A stretch of 64,000 bases of DNA from Pachyseris speciosa. Lineage: Eukaryota; Cnidaria; Anthozoa; Scleractinia; Pachyseridae. This document shows, piece by piece, positions 1 to 12,685 of the stretch. The notes below the pieces were generated by a model. The model did no database searches. It had not been told where the DNA came from and worked only from the letters and a program-made list of their open reading frames with translations. The DNA is taken from NCBI GenBank assembly GCA_016490735.1, contig JAEMWC010000079.1, positions 337,001 through 401,000 of the forward strand, read 5' to 3'. The position numbers were made by a program, and so were the translations under genes. How positions within the stretch are numbered: position 1 is the first letter of the stretch; every line of letters starts with the position of its first letter.

Positions 1-2646
1 AAGCATCTTGTTCTTGAGCCATTTCATAAGTTGTAGCCAGCTTTTAAAAAAAGCTTTTAAAAACCCTTTTCATTAAGCGCCGGATGAGAACCTCGATTAA
101 TTAACTTTTAATCGCAGTGCAGATGATCAATGATGCTAATCAGCTTTAGCCTCTCCCTTTTCCCTCTCTCTCCCCGCCCCCTCCCCTCCCTTTTCAACGC
201 CTGTCACGCAGGCTAAATCAGCTTTCGTATGCAACCTTTCCCTATAGTACTATACAGTAAGTAGTACCAATTCACTACTGAGAAATTTAACTCAACTCTT
301 GATCCGTAAAATTAACGGTACGACCTCCAGCCCCATCACATTTGTGCGGTGATACCCGCGGCCCTGGTGGTCAATTTTCTTGACCTGAAGAGCTCTGAGC
401 GAAATTTGTTGCCATGTACCGAATATAAATTTTTCCGTGGGCTGCAACCCATCGGTAGTCGCATTTTACAACGGAGTTTCATGCATGATCAACATGTAAC
501 CTTCTCTATAGCATGATCTAACGAGCTGCAGAAACCCATTAATTCAATTGAATTCAATTCAACTCTCACAAGGACAATTTTTCGAAAGAATATACATAAG
601 AATGCATGGTGGCTTAAAATAAGACTGATTCAATTGCAAAACTTTTCCCGTTCGATACATGATCCTCACCTTAACAACCTGTCTTACTAACATAAGTTGA
701 TGTTTTCAGTAGCTGATAAAAAATATATAAGCTGTGATGATCGTATGAAAATCGCAAGTCGATCGCTCTTATATAAAATTAAGTTAGCTTCTTGTAACTA
801 GCTTTTCTCAGACAGTATTCTTTTGTAATGCCACCTACGGTGCATGAAGTCACAAAGTATCTAGAATTAACAAAACACTGACAATATAATCTCTCATTAT
901 ATTCTTTGCGGAGATGTTGCGGCTTAGGTGTTCCGGTTATTTTCAGCGTTTATTCTGTTATTTTTTATGTTTGCTTATTAAAAAACGTGAGAAATGCGCT
1001 GTAAAACTGTAATCTATAAAGAAAACTGCCTAAAAGGAAATAAATTTTACATGAGCGCAACACATAAACATCTTCAAGAGAATCTTAGCGGTAAATATTG
1101 AGCTGCCTAGAGCAATATTTTTCTTCTTTTCGTTTTACCGAGAAAAGATATTTTACATTTGAAGTACCTCAACATTTCTCAATTTAATTTTATGCTTTCT
1201 TTCAGTAATATTTAGTGATTGGCATTGTCCAGCGAAAGCTCTTCTCTGCTAAATTGAATGATATTTTTTAAGCCCGCTAAAGCATTGCGCGGATTAAGCC
1301 ACTACGCGTAGAGCAATAGAAAGCTGAATCTAAATTTATATTTAGAAATTGTACCTTTAACCTTTCAGCGGACTTCTTTCGCGGTAAACAAAGATATTAT
1401 AAAAAGAAAAAGTGAGTGCAAAAACCGAATTACAACCGGGACAAAGAGAAACACATAGACAAATACCTTTTTCGCGCATATGGAATTGAATTTGATGTGG
1501 GCTGCACGGCTCCCTTATTCCACGGGGGATTTGCCATATTGCGACAGCTTCATACGGTTTGAACTCTGCTTGGAAACGGAAAAAAACATTGAAGATTTCT
1601 CACTTTTGAGCCCGCCGAAAGGGGACACTCGTGATTACTTCTTGTCGAAACTAACCCTTTCACAAAGACTGCCAAATGACATGAGCAAATTATACTTCGC
1701 TTCTCAGTCTGCCTATGTAAATTACAGGGCCGTCAATAAAGTGGTTTCTGTGGCATTGCCATGGCAACGACGCGAGCTCTCACGATCCATGAGTAAACTG
1801 AAAAAAAATAGATTTAACAATGTCATGTCCAATCGTTGATATTTTGGTTCCGACATAAAGGCAACGATTTGATATCGTAAGGACGTTAAAAGCCTTTGAA
1901 TATTCTGTAATTTGTTAACAGAAAGTTCTCATTGCTGTCAAATTTTCACCGACCAAAGCCGTGCTTTTTTAATAAGCACTTCCCTTCTTTTGTTTCGTAT
2001 AACTGGCGAAAAGGACTTCCCAACAGCGTGAATATATTTGGGCATCTGCTAGCTAAGGTTCGTAAATTAAAGGTAACTAAATATTTGAAAACAGAATCAA
2101 TACATGGCGAATATCCGACTGACGTTTTGTCAGTTCCAATTGCACTGACAATAACGTAGAGACAATATCGCCTCATGAAGTAAGTTAATCAGATCTTATT
2201 ATCATACAAACGAAAACGCAAGAGATGCAATCGAAGCAAAATGAAAGCCAAGACCATGTGAAGGAAAGGAAGTCCACTGAGCTTAAAATAAAATGCTAAT
2301 ATGGTAAAATCGTTAATTAAACTGGACGTGAGCCAGTTAACATTCTCTTCTTTAGCCTAACATAAACAAGGAAGTTTCTTAGTATTATCCATTGTCCCTA
2401 TTGTGATGTGAAGGAAATTAGACGTTCATAGCAAACTTCAGATCGCTTCCATTCGACCCGTTTTGCCTATTAAGGATAGTTACGGAATACGTTGATAATC
2501 CGAAATGCGGCTTGCTTCTCAAATGATAGGTTTAATGCCGTAGATATTGAGTTACTGACTTCTTTCTGTCTTCAAGTGCTTTTAAAACAACCTAAGGCGC
2601 CAAGCACAAGTTACGTTAGAAAAATTATGCAACGAAGATCAGAGTT
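1..2646. other. 5' spacer, no recognised gene
   Basis: I see no conserved coding sequence here. The longest open frame (1480-1839, +, 119 codons) resembles nothing I know and has no splice or domain support. The rest is AT-rich single-copy-looking DNA. Confidence 0.4.
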
Positions 2647-2770
2647 AGGCCCGTTTCAAACGTCGAATTTCTCATGTGCCGAATCTAGTGCAAATGAGCG
2701 AAAACAATAGATTTTTCTCATTTACATTAGATTCGGCAGATGAGAAGTTCGACGTTTGAAACGGGCCTTA
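2647..2770. mobile_element. Fold-back MITE
   Basis: Arms of about 55 bases starting AGGCCCGTTTCAAACGTCGA are repeated in inverted orientation around a loop of about 15 bases, with only a few mismatches. There are no coding parts. This is a typical hairpin MITE. Confidence 0.8.
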
Positions 2771-3694
2771 GTCAGTCTTAACAATGCTTGCCGCATCCAG
2801 CCAAATTAGAAAAGAGATTTCTTCACAATTTTCGGTTTGCGATTTGAAAAAACTGAGAAAACCAAAAGAAAAAACAGGAATAGGGAAGTAACGCCTCCAC
2901 GTACCGATTTCTAGAATTTTTCCTACGGCTTGTATGCTGCAATGCTTGGCGAGATGATAGTTAACTTGAAATCTATCCAAACAAACGTTTGAAAGTATAT
3001 TACGGCAAGGGCTGGAACTGACTTCACGGATCTGCCCCAGATAAATTGACCGCTCAAAAGAATCACTGCTGCAAATTTCATTTGAGAACAAGGGGTAAAT
3101 AATGTAAATTAATAACCAACCATCGGAAACGAATTTCTGTTAATTTCGAGATCCATTTGAAAGGAATTGACTTCTCGACTGAATGTCGGGACAGTTCTTC
3201 ATTACGGACAATCTGCCAATCCCGTAGATGATTTTAAAAATATGTATTCAGAAATCTCCCTACATAACGTGGAAACCTCCTAATTCACACACTCCTGGGC
3301 TCTATTCCTTCACAGTCTCCATGTTGTATATATTAAATAAAAGCCCGACCTTTTCGTTGACGAGGGATTTTGTTTAGACGAAGAGTTCATCTCGCCTTGC
3401 CACTTCTTATGTTTTCCTTTGGTTTCGGCCATCGCAAGCAAACATTAATAATTCACCGATTTTGGCCTTGTTTGTGTTGCTTTCAAGCTACGACTTTGTC
3501 GCTTTTAGATCTACTTTTGTGTCTGTGCCCTCGAAAAACACTCATTATTATTTAATGCGGCAATTATTGGACTGTCTATTGCAATCGAATGTGATAATTT
3601 TTGCGGCGACCTGCTGCAGCCCACGCTTAGGAGGATTACAAACCATGGTCATTGAATTGGCTCAAAACCTAACAATCGTCAGTTGCGTCAATTC

Positions 3695-4084
3695 CCGGGG
3701 TGGCAGGGGGGAGGAGGGGGTGGGGTACTCCCTTAAATCAGCAATATAGGTAGGTGCGGCCCAAAGGGTATGGTTTTTTAGCCGTTTTGGTCTGCAATAG
3801 GGTATCGATTTTGACAATTTTGGTCTGAAATAGGGTATGATTTGCGCGCTCCAGTCTCGAATTTGATATGTTCTACGAAGAAGCTACTTCTTCATCATTA
3901 GGTGATAAGACCAATGTGTTTACGCCAACCGTGTACGTGAAATAGGTCTGAAACAGAGTATCAAATTTTTGGTCAGGTCTGAAATAGGGTAAGGAAAATC
4001 GCAGATTTTGGTCTGAAATAGGGTAAGGGTTTTAGGAAGCGGGCCGCACATCCTCACCCAATTTTTCTGGGAGTACCCCCCAGG
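3695..4084. mobile_element. Non-autonomous inverted-repeat element with internal TCTGAAATAGGGTA units
   Basis: GCGTCAATTC occurs at both edges (3685-3694 and 4085-4094), a probable target duplication. Inside it, imperfect inverted ends share GGGTACTCCC and TGCGGCCC. The interior carries about five copies of a unit close to TCTGAAATAGGGTA. No ORF is present. The duplication length is compatible with a hAT-like or MULE-like mover (inference). Confidence 0.75.
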
Positions 4085-4876
4085 GCGTCAATTCAAGTTG
4101 TAGTTCAAGTCGAAGCAGAGGAAAAGACCTTATGAATTAAATAAAAAGCACTAATCTTAACCGTCTTAGACCGCTTTCAGCTATCTCGCTTGCTTTCACT
4201 GTTAATGTGAGGTATATTCCCGGGGTGCGTAAACTTACGTTTGACATTGCTGCGATAGAAGATAGTGGTACGTCAGACCATGTAACTTAAAGCAATGGAC
4301 GTTGAAAGGGCTTACAATTACAAGGAGGGTGTGCACCATGTTTTACTTCGAATTCAGCGCCAGTAAACCAGAATACTAGTTATATTAGAAAGTCGCCGAG
4401 GGGGGGGGGGGGGTCATCTGGGGGTAGGGGGTGCGCACCTCCTACACCCCTCCCGTAGATCCACCCCTAACTGGGACTACTAGGTCCAGACCCTTTTTCT
4501 CGCTTGACATAAGACGCTCTATGAGAGTTTACTGGGGATACATTGTGGTGCAGAAGTAGATTTACGCTTTCTGATTCTCAAAAACTATATATCCAGTTAA
4601 AAATTGAAAACGGCTTGGTTTTGGTTTCGCACAAGACATGTACGTTTGTTTTGCTAGGAGTAAAGCACGTAAAGCTGATTCGAGAATTGTCATCCGGAGA
4701 AGATCCATTACCAAACACAATTAGAACTGTGGTAATATTCGTTTATTTGTCAGTTAAAACAGGAGCCATTACTTACAAAACAAAAGTAAAAAACAAACAA
4801 ACAAACAAACAAAAAGTGATTCCAACGACCGAATTTGGCTTCGACTCACTGCGTTTTGCGTTTTTTCTGCGTTTAC

Positions 4877-5055
4877 GTACGGGTCCGCAGATGATCCCAG
4901 GACCGAAAATGATCCCGGAACGCAATTGATCCCAAACTGGACCGGAAATGATTCCTTATTCTTTACTCGTTCATTCCTTGTTTTTTGCTCAGGATCATTT
5001 GCGGTCCAATTTGGGCATCTTCAGTTGTGGTCCGGGATCATTTACGGACTTGTAC
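4877..5055. mobile_element. Short fold-back repeat
   Basis: GTCCGCAGATGATCCC near the left end faces the inverted GGGATCATTTACGGAC at the right end. Several internal ATGATCCC variants lie between. It is non-coding and directly precedes the Penelope-like insertion. Confidence 0.55.
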
Positions 5056-5231
5056 AGTTCACTCAGACATTGAAATTTAAAGAGATTTAGAGACCTGTTT
5101 TGGGCCCAGTTGTTTGAGCACGATAAAGCTAAAACACAAACAGCGGAGATAGACATGGTAAACCAACGCATTTTATATAGACTTGTCGTTTCGTATGCTA
5201 GGGCAACATACATTTTCAAAAGTGGTCATGT

Positions 5232-5774
5232 TTAGTGGTCATTTTTAGCGAGGGCCTTGAAATGTTCAGTTTTCCTGTCATGAAGTCTTCTTTTTGTCTT
5301 ACCAATGTAAAAATCAGTGCAGTCCCACCAACCGGCCTTATAAATGACTTTAGACTTCTGAGAGCAGTTTAAGCGGTCCTTGTAAGGAAAGAAAGACTTG
5401 ATGGGGAGAGTGTTCTGAAAAACTATCTTAAGGTTGACGCAGGAGTAGAAATTGTAAACACAGGATCTCAGGCGTTTAGCGATTTGGTTGCTTTGTAGAC
5501 CTAAGTAAGGTAACAGGATGATTATATCTTTCTTAGGAACTGTCAAGACAGGGCTGTTGGGCTTGTTTCTGTTTCTGTTCAAAACATCGTTGATGTTGTA
5601 GATAATTATACCTTGAGGGTAACCATTTTGTAGAAAAAGTTTCCGGAGATCATTGAGAGCAGATTGCAATAAAGAAGGCGTGGAGCAAATTCGATAACAA
5701 CGATAAGTGAGCGTACGAATGAGATTAATTTTGTATTCGTGCGGTGTGAACGAATCCCATTTGGTGTAGAGGCC
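5232..5774 (-). pseudogene. Penelope-like C-terminal region with GIY-YIG domain (left, inverted half)
   Basis: On the minus strand, frame from about 5774 to the TAA at 5232: GLYTKWDSFTPHEYKINLIR (post-RT linker), then VIYKAGWWDCTDFYIGKTKR, the Penelope-type GIY-YIG core with YIG and basic residues. Right after KNDH the frame hits TAA, because the DNA jumps from the coding region to the element's 3' UTR. The frame is 5'-truncated and the RT is missing. Confidence 0.82.
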
Positions 5775-5996
5775 AGGAAAACTGAACATTTCAAGGCCCT
5801 CGCTAAAAATGACCACACATCAGCTCTTGCTGATCACGTTAAAACCACTGGACACAACATCAAGTGGGATCATTTTGACATTTTAGCGTCGGGCAAAACC
5901 GATTATCATTGCAAAATTAAGGAAACCTTATTTATCCAAGAACTCAAGTCAGCTTTTAATGTAAACATTAGTAGTGAGCAGTTGTTGCTGTATTAA
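5775..5996 (+). pseudogene. Penelope-like GIY-YIG C-terminus (right half)
   Basis: Starts exactly at the shared RKTEHFKALAKNDH and runs on as SALADHVKTTGHNIKWDHFD to LLLY and TAA. This is the part of the endonuclease missing from the left half. The two halves overlap by 42 bases. Confidence 0.82.
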
Positions 5997-6547
5997 TAAG
6001 GTGTATCCTTTTACATATTTACTGTTAAGATAGTTTTCTTAATCTCGGTTCCAGACCCCTGTATTAAAAGTATATAAACAGTTTTCAAAACTTGTAACGG
6101 TCACTTTTGAAAATGTATGTTGCCTAGCATACGAAACGTCAAGTCTATATAAAATGCGTTGGTTTACCATGTTTATCTCCGCTGTTTGTGTGTGTGTGTG
6201 TGTGTGTTCTTTTTTTAATCAAGCTACGATGGCCTAACAAAAAGAGTTTATATGATACGATAAAGCTAATCCCGGGTTACAGTGAACTTTGAGTTCAGTC
6301 CAGTTTAGTTACTGTTAAGTAAAACATTTTCAAAAGATTTTCACCCCTGAGTTTTGACTTGAATTGAACTTTACTTTGAGCGTAAAACTTGATTTACAAA
6401 ACCCTTTCAACGAGCGAGATGAAAACTTCGGCTAACTCCTAATCCAGCGTCAATCAGCTTTCAAACAACCCGGATGAAAACGAGGCTGGGACTCAAGGAT
6501 ATACCCAGTCCTTCTCGATCCCACTGCAGTTGGAAGCTGTCGGGCGT

Positions 6548-6786
6548 ATGTTTTCTTCAAGAATTTTCCCTCGCGTTTTTTCCGGATTGACTTTCTCGGG
6601 AAGCAGAGCAAGCGCCGTAAGGAAAACAACCTTGTCTATTACTGTCCAGCAAAAACCGTCGGTTCTCCGTCGCACAATGGCATCGGCCAGCGGAAATGGT
6701 GAAGGGGAGAAACCCAAGCACACGAACCGCTTGCAGTATTCCAAGTCACCTTACCTTCTGCAACACAAGCATAACCCCGTAGACTG
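6548..6786 (+). CDS. SPATA20: SPATA20 exon 1
   Basis: Codes residues 1-79 plus two bases of W80. The start is the ATG at 6548; the open frame extends further 5' but without another ATG. The exon ends inside the conserved family motif [12 protein letters not shown]. The donor is GTAGGA. Residues 1-45 look like an organelle leader: Arg, Ser and Thr are frequent and acidic residues are absent. Confidence 0.85.
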
Positions 6787-9700
6787 GTAGGAGAAAATTT
6801 CCAGATTTATTAACGGCTCAAGATCCCCATTTTTGGAGCATTGTTAAGTTCTCCGAAATTTATTTGCCTACGCAGACGGCAGTTGCTTTTGTTTCTTGAT
6901 AATTTTTGTTTGCGGTAATGTTGAAATAAGCATTGCCAGTTCTCTGTTGTGGTAATCATCATACAACGCCTTCTCTGATTGGTTGTGTACACTCCGTTTT
7001 GTGTACAGGTACAGGTCATAACAAGGCATCACGCACCAGTGCAATGCAGCTGCCATTGGGAGGGCAATCGATAAAGTTGATAATCGATTAAAGTCAATAA
7101 AATTGACAGAATTTAGTAAATATATCTGAAATAAAAATCAGTGAGGGGGATCTGTTATCAGTACTGATTTTATCGATTTCATCAAATTTACTGGTAACAA
7201 ATTTCCATACAAATTTTCGAAAGGAAAAATGAATGTGGTTGAAAACACAAAAACAACAGCTCCCACAACAACTTTATACAACAAGTATGCTACTCTGTTG
7301 AAGGTTATGGCCAACTAAGGAATGTAATCCTGGTGGGAACAGTGTAACAGTATAATGTAACATTTTGTCATCTGGAATTATAACACAGTAACTCTTGACA
7401 TGTAATTTTAGAGTGAAGAAAAAAACTGAGAACAGTCATCATTTGGCACATTTGTCGTGCATGTCACAGCAAACATCTAAGCATTTGATTTCTTTCAGTA
7501 ACAGTAACAAAATGAAATTTGCTGCTCTGGTACAGCTTATGAGATCACAATATGCGAATACCATGTTTCCTTTAGAGTCCAAGGTTTGGTAGCACAATCT
7601 GAGTTGTTTCCAGTATATAGTGTAGTCTACTAACGATAAAAATCAATAAAATCAACCAGACCAATTGTGAAAGTTGACTATTATTGATCGATCCATAAGA
7701 TTGATAAATTTTAAATTGGATTTATCAACTGTTATCGACTTATCGCATGTTTATCGATTGTCCACCCCAGGTGATTCTAAGGTTTACTTCTCATGTTGTT
7801 CCCAGAGCCTAGTCATTCAAGGCATGATTAGCCAACCCAAGGTTAATTATTTTGGTTTGGTTCTGACACTTGTTACAGACTATTCTGCACACTGCAGGCC
7901 CCCTCTTATTATGGAAAACCCTATTCTTGGCATTCACAGAACTTGTCCTTGGTGTCTGCTCAAGACAGGTGCTTACATGCATAGAACAATTATTGCACCC
8001 CATATCAAGATTATTATAAACTGCCCGGTTTTTATGCTATTAGTTTTGGGTTGCCCGCGATTCAAGCAGTGTTATAACTATATAATGTAGAACCCGTGAG
8101 AGGCTTGTTACACTGAGCCGCCATGTTTATTTGTGTTGTATGTTGGTAGCTGTGTTGTATGTTGGTAGCTGATTAAAGCCTTGAGTTTAACAGGCTATCA
8201 TCTCCTTGCATCACAACAACATGTACCTTCAAAAGAAGAAGGTTTGACTGTAACAGAGTTTGTACTGCCAACCCTCACGGACACATTGACTTGGGTGCCA
8301 CTTAAATGTAATTGAATTACCTAATCTCTACTGTGGTGTAATCGCACAGCCTCGTTCTTATGTCTGCCTTGCTGTCACCTAACAATATTGTGCTCTTGTT
8401 TCAGGTGGCATGTGAGTCTATAAAAGTTGTGGGCCCTGACCTGTTCTCAACCTTTATTTTAATACATTAATTAATGACAGAGTATGCTACATCTTCTACA
8501 ATGTAGGTATCCTTGGGGAGATGAAGCTTTTGAAAAAGCAAAGAAAGAAGACAAGCCCATTTTCCTCTCTGGTGAGTGAACAACGTGAAAAGAAATCAAA
8601 TGAATAATGATCCTTGCAGTTGTGAATGCAATTACCATATGCAATTGTGAAAAGAAGCCTGAAAAAAATTCAGGACTTCAACGGGGTTTGAACCCTGAAG
8701 TGTGAAAAGAGATTAAGCACTGAAAAATTAACTTGTACAGTGTAATTTGTGATGGGTTTAAAATGGATTGATTTAATCTAAAGGAAATCTACTACACAGC
8801 CAGTATCAAGTTGAATGTGAATTCAGAGACTGTTCTGTATGCAAAACAGTGCCTCCTTTGGAACAAAAGGCTTACAAGAAATCAGTCAAGTGACAAGCTT
8901 GTGATTTTCAGATTTTTTCAAGATCTGGATAACGAGACTGAACTGCTTAGGTGAACATTTCACATTGCAAATTTATGGTCCAGATACTTGACATAAAAGA
9001 GACAGCCAATCTAGCCTAGCCTATATTTACATCTTTTAAACTGGTTATGTATTATTGGAGGGTAGATAGTTATTGGTCTAAGAAAAGAATTACAACTTTT
9101 CTCACAGAGAACATCGCTAATAATTGTAGTCAATAGCATTAATTTTAGGTTGCGTTCACACTCTTCTGGGTGAGACCAGGTACAAAATGTTGATAGATCC
9201 AGGGGGACTAGCCCAGTGTAAAAAAATTCCTCTGGAGGGGGCACACAGGTGTTTTCTGTCTCTTGGAAAGAAGGCCTTTAATGCAGTTTTTTTGGTTGAT
9301 CTAAGTCAAATTTGAGGATGGAATTACAAGTAATGCAATGTGGTTTAAAAAAACTTAATTAAAGGGCACACGTTCAAGGGTTTTTTTTAAGTGGTTTTCA
9401 TGACCAACAGAGGCTCTAGGAGCAGGTGGTCAGCTGATCAACAAACTCCACCTAAACCTACGATATGTGGTAATTAAAGGGGGTGACACACCTGGCAATT
9501 TTATACGCTGATCGCCAAGATATGTCAGCTATTGGTGATTAAATTCACCGGCATTTGCCTAGTGTGCCCGTTCCTACGATTTTATATGCTCATCGCTGCA
9601 AATCCCCACCCAATCAAACTGGATGATTTTATCACACGACTTTTCAAAATGGCCGACAACAACAATGCGTGGTTTTGGACACAGGAAAAAGAAGCAAATC

Positions 9701-12449
9701 TGATCAAAAACTTGCCTAGTATGCCTGCATCAATCATCAGTGAAATTTGCTGGTGATTTTGCTAGCGATCAAATTCGCTGTGATTGGCGTATATAATCGG
9801 CATATATAATCACCTAGCATGTGTCATAGGCCTTAGACAGAACTCACTACTGGGAACTATGTTCCATACTCTTTTAGCACACATGCAGCCAAGGATTTGT
9901 TTGTGGTCTGGTTTGGGTTTTGAACCCATGTCTGTCTGCTCAGCAGTCCAGGGCTGTAATCCTTTTCTACTTTTCATGTAGTTGGCTACTCAACCTGTCA
10001 TTGGTGCCATGTGATGGAGAGAGAGTCCTTTGAAAGTGAAGAGATTGCACAAATCCTCAATGAAAAATTTGTTTCTGTGAAAGTGGACAGAGAAGAAAGA
10101 CCTGATGTGGATAAAGTTTACATGACTTACATTCAGGTAAATACATGTAACTTTATGCAATTTCACTGTAATCTTTTTTTTTTTTCACTTCCAATCCAAG
10201 AACCAATAAAACTGTTACCCCTTGGTACTGCTATGTTGTTCATTTTTAATTACAAAATAGTGCAAACTTATCTGACAATTTTTCACTTGAGGTTTGAGAC
10301 AGTGGTTATGTACTGAGGGTCCCCTATACTTTTTTCATGAAACGTGATTGAGCCTATTTTTTCCTCGTGAAATGTGGTTGAAGTGACAATAGAACAAAGG
10401 CTTAACATGTCATGCTCCATTAACTGTGTTTTACAATGTTGTTGTAAAACTCTATAAACGCAAATTACTCAATTTTTGCGTGAACGTGCAGGAATTTTTG
10501 GAATTATCTGTGACACGTGAAAAGTCCCAATATTTTTATGTGAATGCATTTTGCAGAGGGGTAAAGGGAACCCTCTCTACTGTACACAATTATTATTAAG
10601 TTCTTCAGCCCATCAAGGAGCGTTATAAAGAGTGCACACACAGGCTTACCTTGAGACATTTAATGAAGCGTAATGAAACAATCATTATGTGTTGCTCAAG
10701 ACTATGATTCACATATGTGCAGTCCAATTCCACATATAGAATTTTATAAATACCTTCCATGCATACAGTTGCAAGTACAGGGCAGCTGTATTTCATACCA
10801 CACTGATAGTACCCACACAGGTCACTACATGTAATATGATATGGTAGAGTAGATTTACATGCACAGTGCAGAGTGTACTGATGAGCAAGTTGCTGTTATT
10901 CCTTTGGCCAGAACTGTGTTTCATCAGATTGTTGATGTGTTTGATGTTCTTGCAGGCCATGACTGGGGGAGGTGGTTGGCCAATGAGTGTGTGGTTAACA
11001 CCTGATTTGAAACCCTTTGTTGGCGCAACGTACTTTGCGCCTGAAGACCAAGCTGGCCGACCAGGATTCAGGACAATTCTCACACATATTTCCAAACAGG
11101 TTAGGCTTACCGGTAGTTCAAGTAATAAAGTTTAGTGAAGATTTGTCATTAAGGGAAGCAACTTGTAGCACCTGCTATGGTTGAGTGTCCTTGGTGGGTA
11201 ATCTTGTCGGTGTTCCTGATAATTTTCTCAAGTATATTAATAATTCATAAAGAGAAAACAAAAGAAATTAAAATTTGGTTAACTTGTGTCTTGAATTTCT
11301 TGCAGAATTATTAATGGTTTGATACCGTTAAGCTCTATCAGACACTTTCATCAATCATGAGATATCCAAACACTTCGAAGCCAATTAAAAATCTTGGCTG
11401 CGCCTCATTTTTTCAACCCCCTTCTCAATGTTTGGATATCGGATGAAACACTCTTCCCTGTGCTTTATATAATAATTATGTAATAATTATTATTACTTCA
11501 AGGTCAGGGGTCAGTGGCAATTCTTAGGGATTAATAGGCATGTGCCTTTCTCAGTGTATTGGTTGGGAGGTTAGCTCCAATGGGTTCTGACCTGAGACCC
11601 CTCTCATGTCTGGAACACTGCTTGTCTGTTTTTTTTTTTTTTATATTTTCGTCACAAAGCAGTGAGTTTCAATTGAAAAAAGTTCATGGCTTAATGGAAC
11701 ATCTGATTACCAATATTAAAGCCTGTCAAGAGTACATCCAGTTAAGGGAAACAACAACATTAATTTAATATTGTGTTTTCAAATGGAAATGATGCAATCC
11801 TCTCAGACTTGGGTTGGAAGCAATTCCTTTGTCAAGTACTAAGCCATGTTTTGAAAAACAAAATGTAACTTGAAACATCCATGACAGTTAAAGGAATAGT
11901 ACTTACTAATGATGAGAGTCCTTAAAGTAATACCTCTTTTATAGTTTCCTTTCTTTTTCCTTGAGTTCTAAAGATTTTTCAACAATTTATTGATGTATGA
12001 TTGCCCTGCATTGCTCAGCAATTTCTACTGCCTTTTCATTATGAGATGCACAATGTGCACTGTACCAAGACAAAATTATCAATAAGGTTGAAAGATGTTT
12101 TCCTGTCTAAAGGAATACAACACAGTAAAAATAATTATGATGGTTGCAAAGAGGATACTGAGTCTTGATTTTCTCTGCTTAGTTGTATTTTTATGTATTT
12201 CTTTTCCAGTGGGAGGAGAACAAAGACAAGCTTAACCAACAGGCAAATATCATTATTAACGCCATCCGACAACATACTGGTGAAATGCATAAGCAGAGCG
12301 AGGCTGGTGACATGCCAAGCACAGAATGTATTGACAAGCTGTTTAGCGATATGAAAACAAGCTTTGATGAGGAGTATGGCGGATATGGGGGAGCGCCAAA
12401 GTTTCCACAAGCGTGTGAGTAAAACCTTAAAATAAAGAGAATTTTGTTC

Positions 12450-12480
<31 letters not shown>

Positions 12481-12650
12481 TATACAGGGATTTGAAAAGC
12501 TGGCGTTTCGAGCATTAGCCCTTCATCTGAGCGAATCTGACAAAGGGCTAATGCTCAAAACATCAGCTTATCAAATCCCTGTATGGTGGTCAATTCACAT
12601 TATCAACTCCATTGATAAACACAATTCTCATGTTTCACTCTCCCACTGAC

Positions 12651-12685
<35 letters not shown>

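Larger units (their letters stand above)
5133..6256. mobile_element. Penelope-like element, head-to-head inverted 3' ends, with target duplication
   Basis: The insertion is bounded by the 13-base direct repeat ACGATAAAGCTAA (5120-5132 and 6257-6269). Both halves are 3' parts of one Penelope-like element with a GIY-YIG endonuclease end, arranged head to head so that both 3' ends face outward. Inverted arms of about 90 bases (5134-5226 and 6103-6195) come from the 3' UTR. A perfect 42-base inverted repeat (5235-5276 and 5775-5816) marks the overlap. No reverse transcriptase core is left, so the copy is dead. Confidence 0.85.

Noticed and set aside
1480..1839. 119-codon open frame in the 5' spacer
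   Set aside because: No recognisable domain, no splice context and no conserved motif; the length is compatible with chance.
6530..6547. Earlier SPATA20 start at TTG 6530
   Set aside because: Nuclear genes start at ATG almost always; the first in-frame ATG is 6548 and begins a plausible leader.
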